This document shows positions 44,939 through 54,907 of a DNA stretch of 64,000 nt, piece after piece. This DNA comes from Oscillospiraceae bacterium (lineage in GTDB: Bacteria; Bacillota; Clostridia; Oscillospirales; Acutalibacteraceae): positions 57,723 through 121,722 of the forward strand of contig SVOY01000006.1 of NCBI GenBank assembly GCA_015066105.1. The letters are read 5' to 3'. Each line of letters starts with the position of its first letter. Position 1 is the stretch's first letter. The notes beneath the pieces were generated by a model. It had not been told where the DNA came from. It saw nothing but the letters and a program-made list of their open reading frames with translations, and made no database searches. Made by a program: the position numbers and the translations under genes.

Positions 44939-46152
44939 TATTTAACCCCCTTTATATCTTCGTCAATCATTTCTTTTGCCTTTACCTCGGCACCCTTGCC
45001 AACGGTAACCTTTTCGCCGATAACGGTAACACCCCAGTTTTCAAGGTTGTCAATTTTTTCGGGGCTTTCACCGATGTGGGCGTCTTCTTCTACAACTGCG
45101 TTTTCGGCAATCATAGCGTATTCAACAACGGCGCCCTTTTTGATGGTTGTGCCGGGCATAACGATTGAATATTTGACTGTTGCGCCCTCTTCAACGGTTA
45201 CGTTTGAGAAGAGGATTGAATAATCAACCTCACCTGCAATGTAGCAGCCCTCGCCTATCATTGAGTTTTCAACCTTTGCACTGTCTGCAACAAAATGGGG
45301 CGGTGCAACGGGGTTGCGTGAGTAGATTTTCCAGCTGTCGTCTGAAAGGTCAAGGTCAACCTTGGGATTGAGAAGGTCAAGGTTTGCCTCCCAAAGGCTT
45401 TCTATTGTACCAACGTCCTTCCAGTAGCCGTCAAACTTATAAGCGAACATTCTCTCGCCTGCCTGATGCATTGCGGGGATAACGTTGTGACCGAAGTCGT
45501 TGTGTGATTCGGGGTTAGCCTCGTCGTCAATAAGATACTGACGGAGCTTGCTCCAGGTGAAGATGTAAACGCCCATTGAAGCCTTGTTGCTTCTGGGGTT
45601 CTTCGGCTTCTCCTCGAAATCTGTGATTGAGCCGTCATCGTTTACGAACATAAGACCGAAGCGTGAGGCCTCCTCCCAGGGCACCTCAAGCATTGCTATT
45701 GTGCAGGCCGCATCCTTTGATTTGTGGAACTCAAGCATTTTGTTATAGTCCATCTTGTAGATGTGGTCACCTGAAAGAACGGCAACATATTCGGGGTTGT
45801 AGCGGTCAATGAAGTTGATGTTCTGATAAATGGCGTTTGCGGTACCCTTGTACCATTCCGTGCCCTTGATCTGCTGATAGGGTGAAAGGATATGTACACC
45901 GCCGTAGGCACGGTCAAGGTCCCAGGGCTGACCGTTGCCGATATAGTCGTTCAGCTCGAGGGGCTGATACTGTGTGAGTACGCCGACGGTTTCAATTCCC
46001 GAGTTGATGCAGTTTGAAAGAGGGAAGTCGATAATGCGGTACTTGCCGCCGTAAGGAACTGCCGGCTTTGCGATGTTTTTGGTAAGGATACCAAGTCTGC
46101 TGCCTTGTCCGCCTGCAAGAAGCATGGCAAGACATTCTGTTTTCTTGAGCAT
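44938..46152 (-). CDS. glgC: Glucose-1-phosphate adenylyltransferase catalytic subunit
   Basis: GlgC makes ADP-glucose from ATP and glucose-1-phosphate, the committed step of glycogen synthesis. The 404-residue product has [48 protein letters not shown] (metal Asp) and FEEKPKNP, and a left-handed beta-helix with hexapeptide repeats near the C-terminus ([27 protein letters not shown]). Second gene of the glg operon, 19 nt after glgB, overlapping glgD by one base. Confidence 0.96.
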   Translation of the reverse strand: MLKKTECLAMLLAGGQGSRLGILTKNIAKPAVPYGGKYRIIDFPLSNCINSGIETVGVLTQYQPLELNDYIGNGQPWDLDRAYGGVHILSPYQQIKGTEWYKGTANAIYQNINFIDRYNPEYVAVLSGDHIYKMDYNKMLEFHKSKDAACTIAMLEVPWEEASRFGLMFVNDDGSITDFEEKPKNPRSNKASMGVYIFTWSKLRQYLIDDEANPESHNDFGHNVIPAMHQAGERMFAYKFDGYWKDVGTIESLWEANLDLLNPKVDLDLSDDSWKIYSRNPVAPPHFVADSAKVENSMIGEGCYIAGEVDYSILFSNVTVEEGATVKYSIVMPGTTIKKGAVVEYAMIAENAVVEEDAHIGESPEKIDNLENWGVTVIGEKVTVGKGAEVKAKEMIDEDIKGVK

Positions 46153-46171
46153 AAAAATTCCTCCTGTAAAT

Positions 46172-48103
46172 TTATTCTGTAATAGTTTTTTTGACTGATT
46201 TTTTTGCGGGCTTGCCCTTGTATTTCAAAAGAAGGAAGGAAAGACCGGGAAGATTGAGCGTTATGCTGTTTTCAAAGCCGTGCATTCCTTTTTTCTTTGA
46301 AGTAACCTTTGTTTTTGTTCCTTTGCCCTCGCCGCCGAAGGCGATATCGTCAGAGTTGAGTATAACCTCGTAGGCTCCTTCGCGCTCAACGCCGAAGGAA
46401 TATTTTTCTCTTGTGACGGGGGTGAGGTTGGCAACGGCCACAAGCTCGTCGCCCTTGCTGTCTCTTCTTGAAAAGGCGATTACGCTGTTGGTGTGGTCAT
46501 CGCTGACGAGCCATTTGAAGCCCTCCCAGCTGTAGTCAATTTCCCACAGTGCGGGATACTTAAGATAAATGTGGTTGAGCCTTCTGACGTATTCCTTGAG
46601 CTGACGGTGCTTTTCGTAGTCGAGCAGTATCCAGTCAAGGCCGCTGTCATACTTCCATTCAATAAACTGACCGAACTCCTGACCCATAAAGGTGAGCTTC
46701 TTGCCGGGGTGAGCAATGAGGTAGCCTAAGAAGGAGCGTATGCCGCGGAATTTATCGTCATATTCACCGGGCATTTTTCCTATGAGTGAGCATTTGCCGT
46801 GAACAACCTCATCGTGTGAAATCGGGAGAATAAAATTCTCCGAAAAGGCATAGAAGAAGGAGAAGGTAAGCAGGGTGTGGTTGTACTTTCTCGAAAGGCC
46901 GTCCATTGAAAAATATTTCAGGGCATCATTCATCCAGCCCATATTCCACTTGAAGTTGAAGCCGAGACCGCCGATATCGGCAGGCTTTGTAACAAGGGGC
47001 CAGGCCGTGCTTTCCTCTGCAATCATAAGCGGATTTCTGAACTCGCGGAAGATGCCACTGTTCAGTTTGCGGAAAAAGTCAACGGCTTCAAGGTTTTCGT
47101 TGCCGCCGAATTTGTTGGCAATCCACTGTCCGTTTTCTCTGCCGTAGTCAAGATAAAGCATTGAGGCAACGGCATCAACACGCAAGCCGTCAATGTGATA
47201 CTTGTCAAGCCAGAAGGCGGCGGAGCTTGTAAGGAAGGAAACAACCTCGTTTCTGCCGAAGTCGAAGACCATCGTGCCCCATTCCTTGTGCTCGCCCTTT
47301 TTCGGGTCCTTGTATTCGTAGCAGGGCTCGCCGTCAAACATTCTGAGGCCGTGCTCATCCTTGGGGAAGTGGGCGGGCACCCAGTCGAGAATAACGGAAA
47401 TTCCGTTTTTGTGGCAGGTGTCAACAAGATACATAAAATCGTGGGGAGTGCCGAAGCGGGAGGTGGCGGAGAAGTAACCCGTCACCTGATAGCCCCAGGA
47501 GCCGTCGAAGGGATATTCCGAAAGGGGCATAAACTCAATGTGGGTGTAGCCCATATCCTTTACATAGGGCACAAGCTCGTCGGCAAGGTCACGGTATGTA
47601 TAGGGGTTGCCGTCGGCGTGCTGCTTCCAGGAGCCGGCGTGCACCTCGTAAATGTTCATGGGTGAGGCGTAAACGTTTACGCTTTCCTTATACTTCTGCC
47701 ATTTTGCGTCGCCCCATTTGTAGCCGTCAAGCTCAAAATATTTTGAGGCTGTGCCGGGCCTTGTTTCGCTGTGGAAGGCGTAGGGGTCGGCCTTGGCGGT
47801 TTTTTTGCCGTCGGCTGCAGTTACAAGGAATTTGTAAGCATCATAGGGCTTTACGTCGCTCAGGTAACATTCCCACATACCTGCATCGTTGATTTTTTTC
47901 ATAACGCCGCGGCCTTCGTCCCAGTCGTTGAATTCACCTATTACGCTTACTGACCTTGCATGGGGTGCCCAGACACGGAAGGAGAAAAGATTTTTTTCAC
48001 CCTTTACCCTGTGACAGCCCATATATTCGTAGGCCTTCATGTTGTTTCCCTGATGAAAAAGATACAGGGCAACATCGTCGCCGAGGATTTTCTTCTCAGT
48101 CAT
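46172..48103 (-). CDS. glgB: 1,4-alpha-glucan branching enzyme
   Basis: GlgB cuts and re-attaches glucan as alpha-1,6 branches. The 643-residue product has the N-terminal CBM48 ([20 protein letters not shown]), then the GH13 barrel with its four regions: [24 protein letters not shown] (nucleophile Asp), AEESTAWP (acid/base Glu) and [10 protein letters not shown]. The C-terminal beta domain follows, and a short lysine-rich tail. It is first in the glg operon under the promoter at 48144-48172, with GAGGTG upstream. Confidence 0.97.
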   Translation of the reverse strand: MTEKKILGDDVALYLFHQGNNMKAYEYMGCHRVKGEKNLFSFRVWAPHARSVSVIGEFNDWDEGRGVMKKINDAGMWECYLSDVKPYDAYKFLVTAADGKKTAKADPYAFHSETRPGTASKYFELDGYKWGDAKWQKYKESVNVYASPMNIYEVHAGSWKQHADGNPYTYRDLADELVPYVKDMGYTHIEFMPLSEYPFDGSWGYQVTGYFSATSRFGTPHDFMYLVDTCHKNGISVILDWVPAHFPKDEHGLRMFDGEPCYEYKDPKKGEHKEWGTMVFDFGRNEVVSFLTSSAAFWLDKYHIDGLRVDAVASMLYLDYGRENGQWIANKFGGNENLEAVDFFRKLNSGIFREFRNPLMIAEESTAWPLVTKPADIGGLGFNFKWNMGWMNDALKYFSMDGLSRKYNHTLLTFSFFYAFSENFILPISHDEVVHGKCSLIGKMPGEYDDKFRGIRSFLGYLIAHPGKKLTFMGQEFGQFIEWKYDSGLDWILLDYEKHRQLKEYVRRLNHIYLKYPALWEIDYSWEGFKWLVSDDHTNSVIAFSRRDSKGDELVAVANLTPVTREKYSFGVEREGAYEVILNSDDIAFGGEGKGTKTKVTSKKKGMHGFENSITLNLPGLSFLLLKYKGKPAKKSVKKTITE

Positions 48104-48143
48104 TTCAACACCTCTTTAATTTAAAGATTTTTATACATATTAA

Positions 48144-48172
48144 ATAATAGCACTATAAAAAATAAAATTCAA
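48144..48172 (-). promoter_or_regulatory. Promoter of the glgBCDA operon
   Basis: Minus-strand -35 TTGAAT (48167-48172), spacer 17 nt, -10 TATTAT (48144-48149). Confidence 0.7.
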
Positions 48173-48305
48173 TAGAATTTGTTAAAATGTAACATATTGG
48201 TTAAAAAACAGTTACTTTGTTTGTATAGTTTGTTAGAAGCTTTGTTGGAAATGACTGCCGCAAAGAGGGGAAGTCAGCATATACGGTTAAATGATAAGAC
48301 TTTTC

Positions 48306-48340
48306 GGGTGCCGAAATCGTCGCACCCTGTTGTAAGGGTG
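48306..48340. other. Two mutually exclusive hairpins in the glgB/surface-protein gap
   Basis: GGGTGC (48306-48311) can pair with GCACCC (48322-48327), while CACCCT (48323-48328) can pair with AGGGTG (48335-48340); the shared bases allow only one at a time. The rest of the gap 48173-48394 shows no gene and I match it to no riboswitch class. Confidence 0.45.
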
Positions 48341-48394
48341 AAAAAAGCTTAACGCGTGATAATGTAAAATTTTTGTGTTCTGCTTATAAATCTA

Positions 48395-48423
48395 TTGACA
48401 AAAAGGCTTTTTTTGAGTATGGT
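48395..48423 (+). promoter_or_regulatory. Promoter of the Thr/Pro-linker surface protein
   Basis: TTGACA (48395-48400), 17-nt spacer, TATGGT (48418-48423). A better -10 hexamer TATAAT sits at 48423 but 22 nt from the -35. Confidence 0.55.
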
Positions 48424-48494
48424 ATAATAAGTATGTAATAAACTGCGGCTGAATGTGTTCAGTTTTTATTTTGCCGACGAAGGAGACAGTAATA

Positions 48495-49418
48495 ATGAAA
48501 AAAGAAGTAAAGGCTATAATTGCGATTGTTCTTGCAGTATGGATTCTTGTTATGGGTATTGAAATCGGTTCAATCCGTGAAAAGAAGAAGGCCGCAAGTG
48601 TCAACAACACCACCACCCAGACCACAACTGCACCCACAACAACAGAGCCTACCACAACAGAGCCCACTACAACAGCGCCCACCACAACTCAGCCCACCGT
48701 TTCTCAGACTCCCGGAACGTCTGACATAACAACAACGGCTCCCTCAGCTCCCTCAGCAGCTGACCCCTCAGCTATGTCCAAGGAAGAGGTTGTAGGCAAG
48801 GTTGTTGAATATGTAAACAAGGTAAAGGCTGAGCAGAATATGACTGCTCATAAAACAGAAAACATTACGGTTAACCTTACTTCACTTTCTGCCGAAAGTC
48901 TGAAGAATCCCGTAAACAGTGTTATCTCCAGCATTGTGGGTGAGCCCACCGATGAAGTAATCACTGTTGTAAACGGCACGGCAACCTATCCCGACGGCTC
49001 AACAAGACCCGTCAAGGAAGCTATTCCTCCTTCAAACGATGCAACCAAGGACTTTGCTCTTTCAGCTGACGGCGTTGCAAGCTACAAGGCAGAAAAGCAG
49101 GGCGACAACACGGTTTACACTGTTGTTCTTGTTGCCGAAAGCACAACTGCAACAAGCCCCATTCCTCCCCACAACTCAAAGGCAATCGGCTATCTTAACC
49201 TTATGGGTCTCGACCTTCCTTCAGGTGTAACCATCACCGATTCAACCATGGAATATCCCGGCTCAACCGTTGAGGTTACCGTAAATGCTGCAGGTCAGGT
49301 TATCAAGCTTGTAAACAAAATGCCCATGACCGGCTACGGCGCCGCAAAGATTGCTTTTGCCTCAGGTACCGCAAACTTTGAGGGTGCTCTTGATGAGGTT
49401 TGGGAATTCACCTATTGA
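48495..49418 (+). CDS. Membrane-anchored surface protein with a Thr/Pro-rich linker
   Basis: The 307-residue product has one N-terminal membrane helix (AIIAIVLAVWILVMGIEIG), a linker of short TTTEP/TTTAP repeats (residues ~37-75), then a ~200-residue globular domain. The domain shows conserved-looking SKEEVVGKVVEYVNKVKAEQNMTAHKTE and a C-terminal GALDEVWEFTY, with no family I can name. Such linkers let a domain project through the wall and are often glycosylated in related bacteria. ATG 48495 has AAGGAGA upstream; a strong terminator follows. Confidence 0.7.
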   Translation: MKKEVKAIIAIVLAVWILVMGIEIGSIREKKKAASVNNTTTQTTTAPTTTEPTTTEPTTTAPTTTQPTVSQTPGTSDITTTAPSAPSAADPSAMSKEEVVGKVVEYVNKVKAEQNMTAHKTENITVNLTSLSAESLKNPVNSVISSIVGEPTDEVITVVNGTATYPDGSTRPVKEAIPPSNDATKDFALSADGVASYKAEKQGDNTVYTVVLVAESTTATSPIPPHNSKAIGYLNLMGLDLPSGVTITDSTMEYPGSTVEVTVNAAGQVIKLVNKMPMTGYGAAKIAFASGTANFEGALDEVWEFTY

Positions 49419-49447
49419 TTTTAAGTCACATTTTAACAAGCCTAATT

Positions 49448-49488
49448 AAAATTGTCACTGCCCGTGAGCTTCGGGCAGTGACAATTTT
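49448..49488 (+). terminator. Terminator of the surface protein gene
   Basis: 17-bp perfect stem (49448-49464 with 49472-49488) ending in TTTT. Confidence 0.87.
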
Positions 49489-49608
49489 ATATGTGTGCTA
49501 TTTACTTATTTGCTTTTATATGGTAATATTACTTTGACTGTAACGTAAATTAAAAAGAAAATTAAGGAAATAATAAATAGACTGAGAATAAAAACGAGGA
49601 TATTTGAT

Positions 49609-51012
49609 ATGGACAGAAAGAAAATAAAAACCCACAACCTTGTTGAAAAAATAGTGCTTTATTTTCTCAAGGGCTTTATAATTCTGGCTTTTTCCGGCGT
49701 GCTTTACTATTGCTGGACACAGCATTATAACCCCTATATTCCCACACCCTTCTACCGCCTCGGTAACTACTTTATGGGTGCTCTTTTCGTGCTTTTTTAT
49801 ACCGCCTTCGTCAAGGTCTTCGGCGGCTTTCTTGTGGGCACGTCACCGGTTACGGACCTTGCCTTTTCACAGATAATTGCAATCGGCTTTCAGCAGGGCA
49901 TATGCTACATCATTTTTTCACTGCTGAGCTACAGACTTGTTTCAATCTGGCCATTTGTGGCAATGTTCCTCGGCTTTTCCGTTGCGGCGTCACTGTGGTG
50001 CCTTTTTGCGGATTTCGTTTACTTTAAAATCCACAAGCCGAAAAACACAATTTTCGTTTATGAAAATATGGATTCCTACTATTCCCTTGAGGGCATTGAA
50101 AAGCTCAGTAAGCGCTTTGACGTAAAGGAAAAGCTTAACTGCAAGGAGTGCTCACTCCGAGAGCTTTTTGAAAAAATGAGAGATGCGGATGCCGTTGTGC
50201 TCTGCGGTGTTCATTCCGATTACCGCAATGAGGTTGTGAAGCACTGCATTGCAAAGGGCAAGGTGGCTTACGTAAAGCCCAAAATTTCCGATACAATTAT
50301 CCGCGGCGGCAGAACGATACAGCTTCTCAACGTGCCCGTTTACCGTTGCAGAAGAAGCGACCAGAGCCTTATTTATGTTGCTGTAAAGAGATTTTTTGAC
50401 ATAGTGCTTTCTCTTATTGCGATAATCATTTCCTCACCGGTTATGGCAGTGACGGCCGTTGCCGTAAAGGCCTATGACGGCGGCGACGCCTTTTACAGAC
50501 AGACGAGGCTTACCACCAACGGCAAGCAGTTCAGACTCATTAAATTCAGAAGCATGATTCAGAATGCGGAAAAGGACGGTGTTGCACGCCTTGCCGCCGA
50601 GGGCGACAGCAGAATTACACCCGTAGGCAAATTTATCAGAAAAACAAGACTTGACGAGCTTCCTCAGCTTTTCAATATATTAAAGGGCGATATGTCCTTT
50701 GTGGGACCCCGTCCCGAAAGGCCGGAGATTGCCGAGCAGTACGAAAAGGATATGCCCGAGTTTGCGCTCCGCCTTCAGGTCAAGGCAGGTCTCACGGGCT
50801 ATGCACAGGTTTACGGCAAGTATAACACTCCGCCCTACGATAAGGTGCAGATGGACCTTATGTACGTTGCAAATCAGTCCATACTCGAGGACCTGAGGCT
50901 TATGCTTATGACCTTCAAAATTATGTTTGTGCCCTCAAGCACCGAGGGCGTTGACGAAAATCAGACCACTGCCAAAAGAGCAGATAAATCCGTCGGGGAG
51001 AAATCAGAATGA
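49609..51012 (+). CDS. Undecaprenyl-phosphate sugar phosphotransferase (WcaJ/CpsE type)
   Basis: The enzyme moves a sugar-1-phosphate from a nucleotide sugar onto undecaprenyl phosphate to start a surface glycan. The 467-residue product has an N-terminal multi-helix part, a CoA-like linker domain, and the C-terminal catalytic domain: KRFFDIVLSLIAIIISSP, KFRSM, RKTRLDELPQLFNILKGDMSF VGPRPE split motif, and GLTGYAQV. It ends in a charged tail. No glycosyltransferases, flippase or polymerase are nearby, so it is an orphan initiator whose pathway must be encoded elsewhere. Its stop overlaps the next start by 4 nt. Confidence 0.9.
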   Translation: MDRKKIKTHNLVEKIVLYFLKGFIILAFSGVLYYCWTQHYNPYIPTPFYRLGNYFMGALFVLFYTAFVKVFGGFLVGTSPVTDLAFSQIIAIGFQQGICYIIFSLLSYRLVSIWPFVAMFLGFSVAASLWCLFADFVYFKIHKPKNTIFVYENMDSYYSLEGIEKLSKRFDVKEKLNCKECSLRELFEKMRDADAVVLCGVHSDYRNEVVKHCIAKGKVAYVKPKISDTIIRGGRTIQLLNVPVYRCRRSDQSLIYVAVKRFFDIVLSLIAIIISSPVMAVTAVAVKAYDGGDAFYRQTRLTTNGKQFRLIKFRSMIQNAEKDGVARLAAEGDSRITPVGKFIRKTRLDELPQLFNILKGDMSFVGPRPERPEIAEQYEKDMPEFALRLQVKAGLTGYAQVYGKYNTPPYDKVQMDLMYVANQSILEDLRLMLMTFKIMFVPSSTEGVDENQTTAKRADKSVGEKSE

Positions 51013-52016
51013 ATAACGGCTTCGGTGATTTCGGTTACGGGGTATATAACTGTAATCCGGAATATTTTATGAAAAAGGAGCTTGAAAAAAAGGCTCTTAA
51101 AAGGCTCGGCAGCTATACCGCCTGGGCAATACTGCTGTGCGTGCTTCTGCAAAGTGCAATTATTTTTATGCTGCAGCTTTTCAATCTTTACGACAGATAT
51201 TTTTCCGATGCGTATTTCAGCAGTGCCGTTGATATAATAGTTGTTGTTTTCGGTATGCTCCTGCCCTTTGCGCTTATGGGCGGCAGAATGAAAAAGGCCT
51301 CAGAGACAGAACAGCCCCTTATGCTCGGCAGACCCTATAAGGCCTCGCTGATGCTTCCTGCCGTGCTGTCAGGTCTCGGCTTCTGTATGCTCGGCAATAT
51401 CATAAACAGCTATATATCCGCCTTTTTCAGCTCGGTGAACGTTGAATTCACCTCGCCCGAAATTCCTATGGCTGAGGGCGTCGGCGGAATAATACTCACC
51501 TTTTTCCGTGTGGCGATTACTGCCGCCGTTGTTGAGGAGCTTGCCTTCAGGGGCTACGTTATGGGTAATCTGCGCCGCTACGGTGACGGCTTTGCAATAG
51601 CGGTATCCTCCGTTGTGTTTGCACTTTTGCACGGCAATATGGTGCAGGCCCCCTTTGCGCTTATGGCCGGCTGTGCCCTCGGTTATCTTTCCGTAAAAAC
51701 GGGCACGCTGTGGACGGGCATAATAATCCACGCGCTCAACAATTCAATTTCAACGGTTATTTATTATCTCAGTGAGCATTACGGCGAGGATGAGATACTC
51801 GGCTTTTACGTGATTATTCTTTACGGAACGCTTTTGCTCGGTATGCTGAGCTTTGCTTATTTTGCAATCAGAACGAGGAAGCAGCCGCTTTTCACGGGGC
51901 AGAGCGTGCTGACAAATGCAGAAAAAATCAAGGCGTATTTTCTCAATCTGCCTATGCTTATGGCAATAGCCTATATGCTTTACGTAACGGCGGAATACAT
52001 CAAAACAGGAAGCTGA
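51009..52016 (+). CDS. CPBP-family intramembrane metalloprotease
   Basis: The 335-residue product has about eight membrane helices and the full ABI/CPBP signature: VVEELAFRGYVMGNLRRYG (EExxxR) near residue 175, FALLHGN (FxxxH) and a later GIIIHALNNS with the last His-Asn. Such proteases process prenylated or bacteriocin-like peptides, or tune other membrane proteins; the target is unknown. It overlaps the sugar transferase gene by 4 nt and tadA follows after 13 nt. Confidence 0.87.
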   Translation: MNNGFGDFGYGVYNCNPEYFMKKELEKKALKRLGSYTAWAILLCVLLQSAIIFMLQLFNLYDRYFSDAYFSSAVDIIVVVFGMLLPFALMGGRMKKASETEQPLMLGRPYKASLMLPAVLSGLGFCMLGNIINSYISAFFSSVNVEFTSPEIPMAEGVGGIILTFFRVAITAAVVEELAFRGYVMGNLRRYGDGFAIAVSSVVFALLHGNMVQAPFALMAGCALGYLSVKTGTLWTGIIIHALNNSISTVIYYLSEHYGEDEILGFYVIILYGTLLLGMLSFAYFAIRTRKQPLFTGQSVLTNAEKIKAYFLNLPMLMAIAYMLYVTAEYIKTGS

Positions 52017-52029
52017 CAAAGAGGGATTT

Positions 52030-52476
52030 ATGATAAAAACGGAATTTATGGCACTTGCCGTAGAAAATGCAAAAAAAGCGGCACTTGCGGGTGAGGTTCC
52101 CGTGGGTGCCGTTATAGTAAAAGGGGATAAAATCATTGCCGAGGGATATAATAAAAGAGAGGCGAAGCAGAACGCACTTTCTCACGCGGAAACCGAGGCG
52201 ATAAGCTCGGCCTGCGAAAGGCTTTCCTCCTGGAGGCTTGACGGGTGTGAAATGTATGTTACCCTTGAGCCCTGCCCTATGTGCGCGGGGGCTATAATGA
52301 ACGCCCGCATTGACAGAGTTGTTTTCGGTGCCTATGATGAAAAGGGCGGAGCAATGGGTGGCGTATGCAACCTTTGCGAAATGCCCTTTATGAACAAGCC
52401 TCAGGTAATAGGCGGCTTTATGGAAAAGGAATGTGCCGCAGTGCTCAGCGACTTTTTTGAAGCACTGAGAGACTGA
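52030..52476 (+). CDS. tadA: tRNA-specific adenosine deaminase
   Basis: TadA converts A34 to inosine in tRNA-Arg(ACG). The 148-residue product has the zinc site HAETEAI (His and catalytic Glu, about residue 56) and TLEPCPMCAGAIMNARI (two Cys, about residue 85), with the typical AGEVPVGAVIVKG start. It lies at the end of the sugar transferase-protease unit and just before the tRNA promoter. Confidence 0.94.
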   Translation: MIKTEFMALAVENAKKAALAGEVPVGAVIVKGDKIIAEGYNKREAKQNALSHAETEAISSACERLSSWRLDGCEMYVTLEPCPMCAGAIMNARIDRVVFGAYDEKGGAMGGVCNLCEMPFMNKPQVIGGFMEKECAAVLSDFFEALRD

Positions 52477-52529
52477 AAAAAGGCGAAAAAAGCCCTTGCA
52501 AATTTTTTTGAAAAAAATAAAAAAAGGTA

Positions 52530-52558
52530 TTGACAAATCAAAGATTGTATAATATAAT
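52530..52558 (+). promoter_or_regulatory. Consensus promoter of the tRNA pair
   Basis: TTGACA (52530-52535), 17-nt spacer, TATAAT (52553-52558): a perfect consensus, as expected for stable RNA. Confidence 0.88.
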
Positions 52559-52589
52559 ATGCAAGCGTTGTGTAAAGCGGCGTACTTGT

Positions 52590-52666
52590 GGCGGCATAGC
52601 TTAGTTGGCTAGAGCGTTCGGTTCATACCCGAAAGGTCGTAGGTTCAAGTCCCACTGCCGCTACCA
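52590..52666 (+). tRNA. tRNA-Met (CAT), elongator type
   Basis: The 77-nt gene folds as a cloverleaf with encoded CCA, anticodon CAT in the loop GTTCATA, and anticodon stem TTCGG/CCGAA. It lacks the three G-C pairs of the initiator anticodon stem and resembles the Bacillus elongator tRNA-Met. A tRNA-Ile2 with modified C34 is the alternative. Confidence 0.92.
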
Positions 52667-52718
52667 TTTTGTAAAATAAAGAGTGTAGGATACGCGTTCC
52701 TTCCTCTTTTACATATAA

Positions 52719-52793
52719 GGCCCGGTGGTCAAGCGGTTAAGACACCGCCCTTTCACGGCGGTAACACGGGTTCGATTCCCGTCCGGGTCACCA
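52719..52793 (+). tRNA. tRNA-Glu (TTC)
   Basis: The 75-nt cloverleaf has encoded CCA, anticodon TTC in the loop CTTTCAC, stem CCGCC/GGCGG and a T-arm with GGTTCGATTCC. It is co-transcribed with the tRNA-Met gene. Confidence 0.95.
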
Positions 52794-52825
52794 AAACCGA
52801 CAAGTTTTTACTTGTCGGTTTTTTC
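52794..52825 (+). terminator. Terminator of the tRNA operon
   Basis: AAAACCGACAAG/CTTGTCGGTTTT stem begins right at the CCA end of tRNA-Glu and is followed by TT. Confidence 0.85.
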
Positions 52826-52970
52826 TTTGCATCTGCGACAGATTATATGATTATGTCTTTTTCGGCGCAAATTCATTGAAAACTGGTGGCAAATTTATGT
52901 GCTTAACCTCTTGAATTATTTCTCACCAAGTGTTAATATATTGTTAACAAACAAATCGGAGGTAATTTTT

Positions 52971-54677
52971 ATGAAAAAAGCATTATCCTTAATTCTTGCA
53001 CTTATTCTCGCTTTTTCCTGTGCGGTGCCTTCTCTTGCCGTGGCAGGTCAGGTGGAGAATATCCCCATTGTTATCCTTCGCGGTGACGGCACACAGATTT
53101 ATGTTCCCGACGAAACTGTTGATGGCGGATACAAAAACATCTGGGGCGATGCCCTTGCAAACATTGAAGGCGACTCCGTTGGTGAGAGTGTTGCCAACGT
53201 GCTTTTACCCTTCCTTACAGAGGGTCTGCTTTTTGACAAGTGGGACAACTACTATGAAGCATTTTATGATGAGGTTTCTCCCATTTTTGAGCAGCTTCGT
53301 CTTGACGGCAATGCTCAGCCCCGTTACGGCTCGGGCCTTCATCCCGAATCACTTGAATCAAACGAAACAACAAGAAAGCGCGATACCGGCAAAAGTCAGG
53401 GCGGCAGATATTATGCCAACGACTATCAGTATGTATATGACTGGAGACTTGACCCCGAGGATATGATTGATGATTTCCATCAGTATGTTCTTGACGTTAT
53501 GGAAACAACGGGCAAAAAACAGGTTGCCCTTTGCGGCACCTGCTTCGGCGGAGCCTATCTGCTTGCATACCTTAACAAGTACGGTACACAGGGTCACATC
53601 AAAAATGTATTCTTCAACGTAACGGTGGGTAACAGCACTGTGCTTCTTACCGATGCCTTCTGCGGCGACATTGAAATTGATGCAAGGGCCATTGAGCGTT
53701 TCGGCTATCAGAACACCGACCTTGACACAAACAGCTTTGCAGGTCTTATCGCTTCAACGCCGCTTATGAATGAGATTATCTTCTCTTCTTACGACCTTCT
53801 TGCTCAGGTGGGCGTTATCGACAAGCTCGGCCTTACCTTTGATGAGCTTTATGAAAAAATCTACGAGGGGCTTGTGCCCCGCCTTGCAATAGCAATGTTC
53901 GCAACCTTCCCCAGCTATTGGTCACTTGTTGAGCCCGAGCGTTTTGAAGAGGCAAGAGATTTCGTGTTCTCCGTTGAGGGCGCAGGCTTTGAAGAGGAGT
54001 ACGCAGGTCTCATTGAAAAAATCAACAACAACTACAAGAACGTGACCTCAAGAAAGGAAGAAATCATCAAGGCCTGTCAGGATGCAGGCGTACACTTCGG
54101 TGCCCTTGCAAAGTACGGCACACAGATGTATCCCTTTGTTGAAAGCCAGGATCAGATTTCTGACGAGCTTGTTGACCTTAAGCACGCTTCCTTCGGCGCA
54201 ACGGTAGCAGATGATGTTTACAGCACCTTTGATGAGGCATATATGCTCAACGCTGAGCTTAACGGCACACTTAAGTATATTTCACCGGACAGACAGATTG
54301 ACGCTTCAACAAGCCTTTTCAAGGACAGCCTCTGGATTCTCAAAAACGGCTATCACGACTATTTTGTGCTTGACCACAAGATAATTGAAGAGTTCAGCCG
54401 CAACACAGAATTCACCGTAAACGACAACCCGAGCTATCCTCAGTATATGATTTATATTCCCGGTTCAATGGAGCTTTATGAGGACGGCACAAAGAACTTC
54501 AACACAGGCACCGTTGAAATTATGACAGAGGAAAACTGCCACCTTACCCTCTGGGATGAAGTGCCTGACGGCAGTAATGCCGAAGAGCCTACAACTGCCT
54601 CAAGACTTATGGCTCTTTTCAGATGGCTCAAGGCTATGTTCCAATTGATTATAAATTGGTTCACGGGAGAGCAGTAA
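52971..54677 (+). CDS. Secreted LCAT-like alpha/beta-hydrolase with a Cys nucleophile elbow (paralogue B)
   Basis: The 568-residue product is a full-length paralogue of the one at 12509. Signal peptide: MKKALSLILALILAFSCAVP. Matching blocks run in the same order: YDWRLDP, VALCGTCFGGAYLLAYL (elbow G-T-C-F-G, again Cys), TFPSYWSLVEP, EYAGLIEK, FGAT, KYISPDRQIDAST, KNGYHDYF and NDNPSYPQY. The C-terminus is an amphipathic helix (RLMALFRWLKAMFQLIINW). ATG 52971 has CGGAGG 9 nt upstream; the frame upstream lacks a signal-like start. Function and substrate are unknown; the shared Cys elbow argues it is not a point mutation. Confidence 0.76.
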   Translation: MKKALSLILALILAFSCAVPSLAVAGQVENIPIVILRGDGTQIYVPDETVDGGYKNIWGDALANIEGDSVGESVANVLLPFLTEGLLFDKWDNYYEAFYDEVSPIFEQLRLDGNAQPRYGSGLHPESLESNETTRKRDTGKSQGGRYYANDYQYVYDWRLDPEDMIDDFHQYVLDVMETTGKKQVALCGTCFGGAYLLAYLNKYGTQGHIKNVFFNVTVGNSTVLLTDAFCGDIEIDARAIERFGYQNTDLDTNSFAGLIASTPLMNEIIFSSYDLLAQVGVIDKLGLTFDELYEKIYEGLVPRLAIAMFATFPSYWSLVEPERFEEARDFVFSVEGAGFEEEYAGLIEKINNNYKNVTSRKEEIIKACQDAGVHFGALAKYGTQMYPFVESQDQISDELVDLKHASFGATVADDVYSTFDEAYMLNAELNGTLKYISPDRQIDASTSLFKDSLWILKNGYHDYFVLDHKIIEEFSRNTEFTVNDNPSYPQYMIYIPGSMELYEDGTKNFNTGTVEIMTEENCHLTLWDEVPDGSNAEEPTTASRLMALFRWLKAMFQLIINWFTGEQ

Positions 54678-54692
54678 GCGGCGGCACGAAAA

Positions 54693-54727
54693 AATTCGCA
54701 ATTATAGCAGTCAGCAGTCACGCGCGA
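54693..54727. repeat. Mixed heptad array after the LCAT-like gene B
   Basis: AATTCGC, AATTATA, GCAGTCA, GCAGTCA, CGCGCGA in phase, 15 nt after the stop codon. Confidence 0.62.
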
Positions 54728-54907
54728 TTAAGTTCGGGCGTGACTTTTACTTTTGTCCCCGCGCGAATTGCTCCGCGCCGCAGGAGCACCTGCCTGCTTT
54801 TTTCTCCGCCCTCTATGAAAATTGTAATAAATCTGTTATAATTATAATCACCACTTTTAATTTTTACCCCTTATAATGATGCTGTACCGTGAAAGGAGGA
54901 GATTGAA

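Noticed and set aside
48230..48350. Riboswitch (c-di-GMP or cobalamin type) upstream of the glg operon or surface protein gene
   Set aside because: Isolated similarity (CCGCAAAG, GGGTGCCG) but the other conserved blocks of either class are absent, and neither promoter would transcribe the region.
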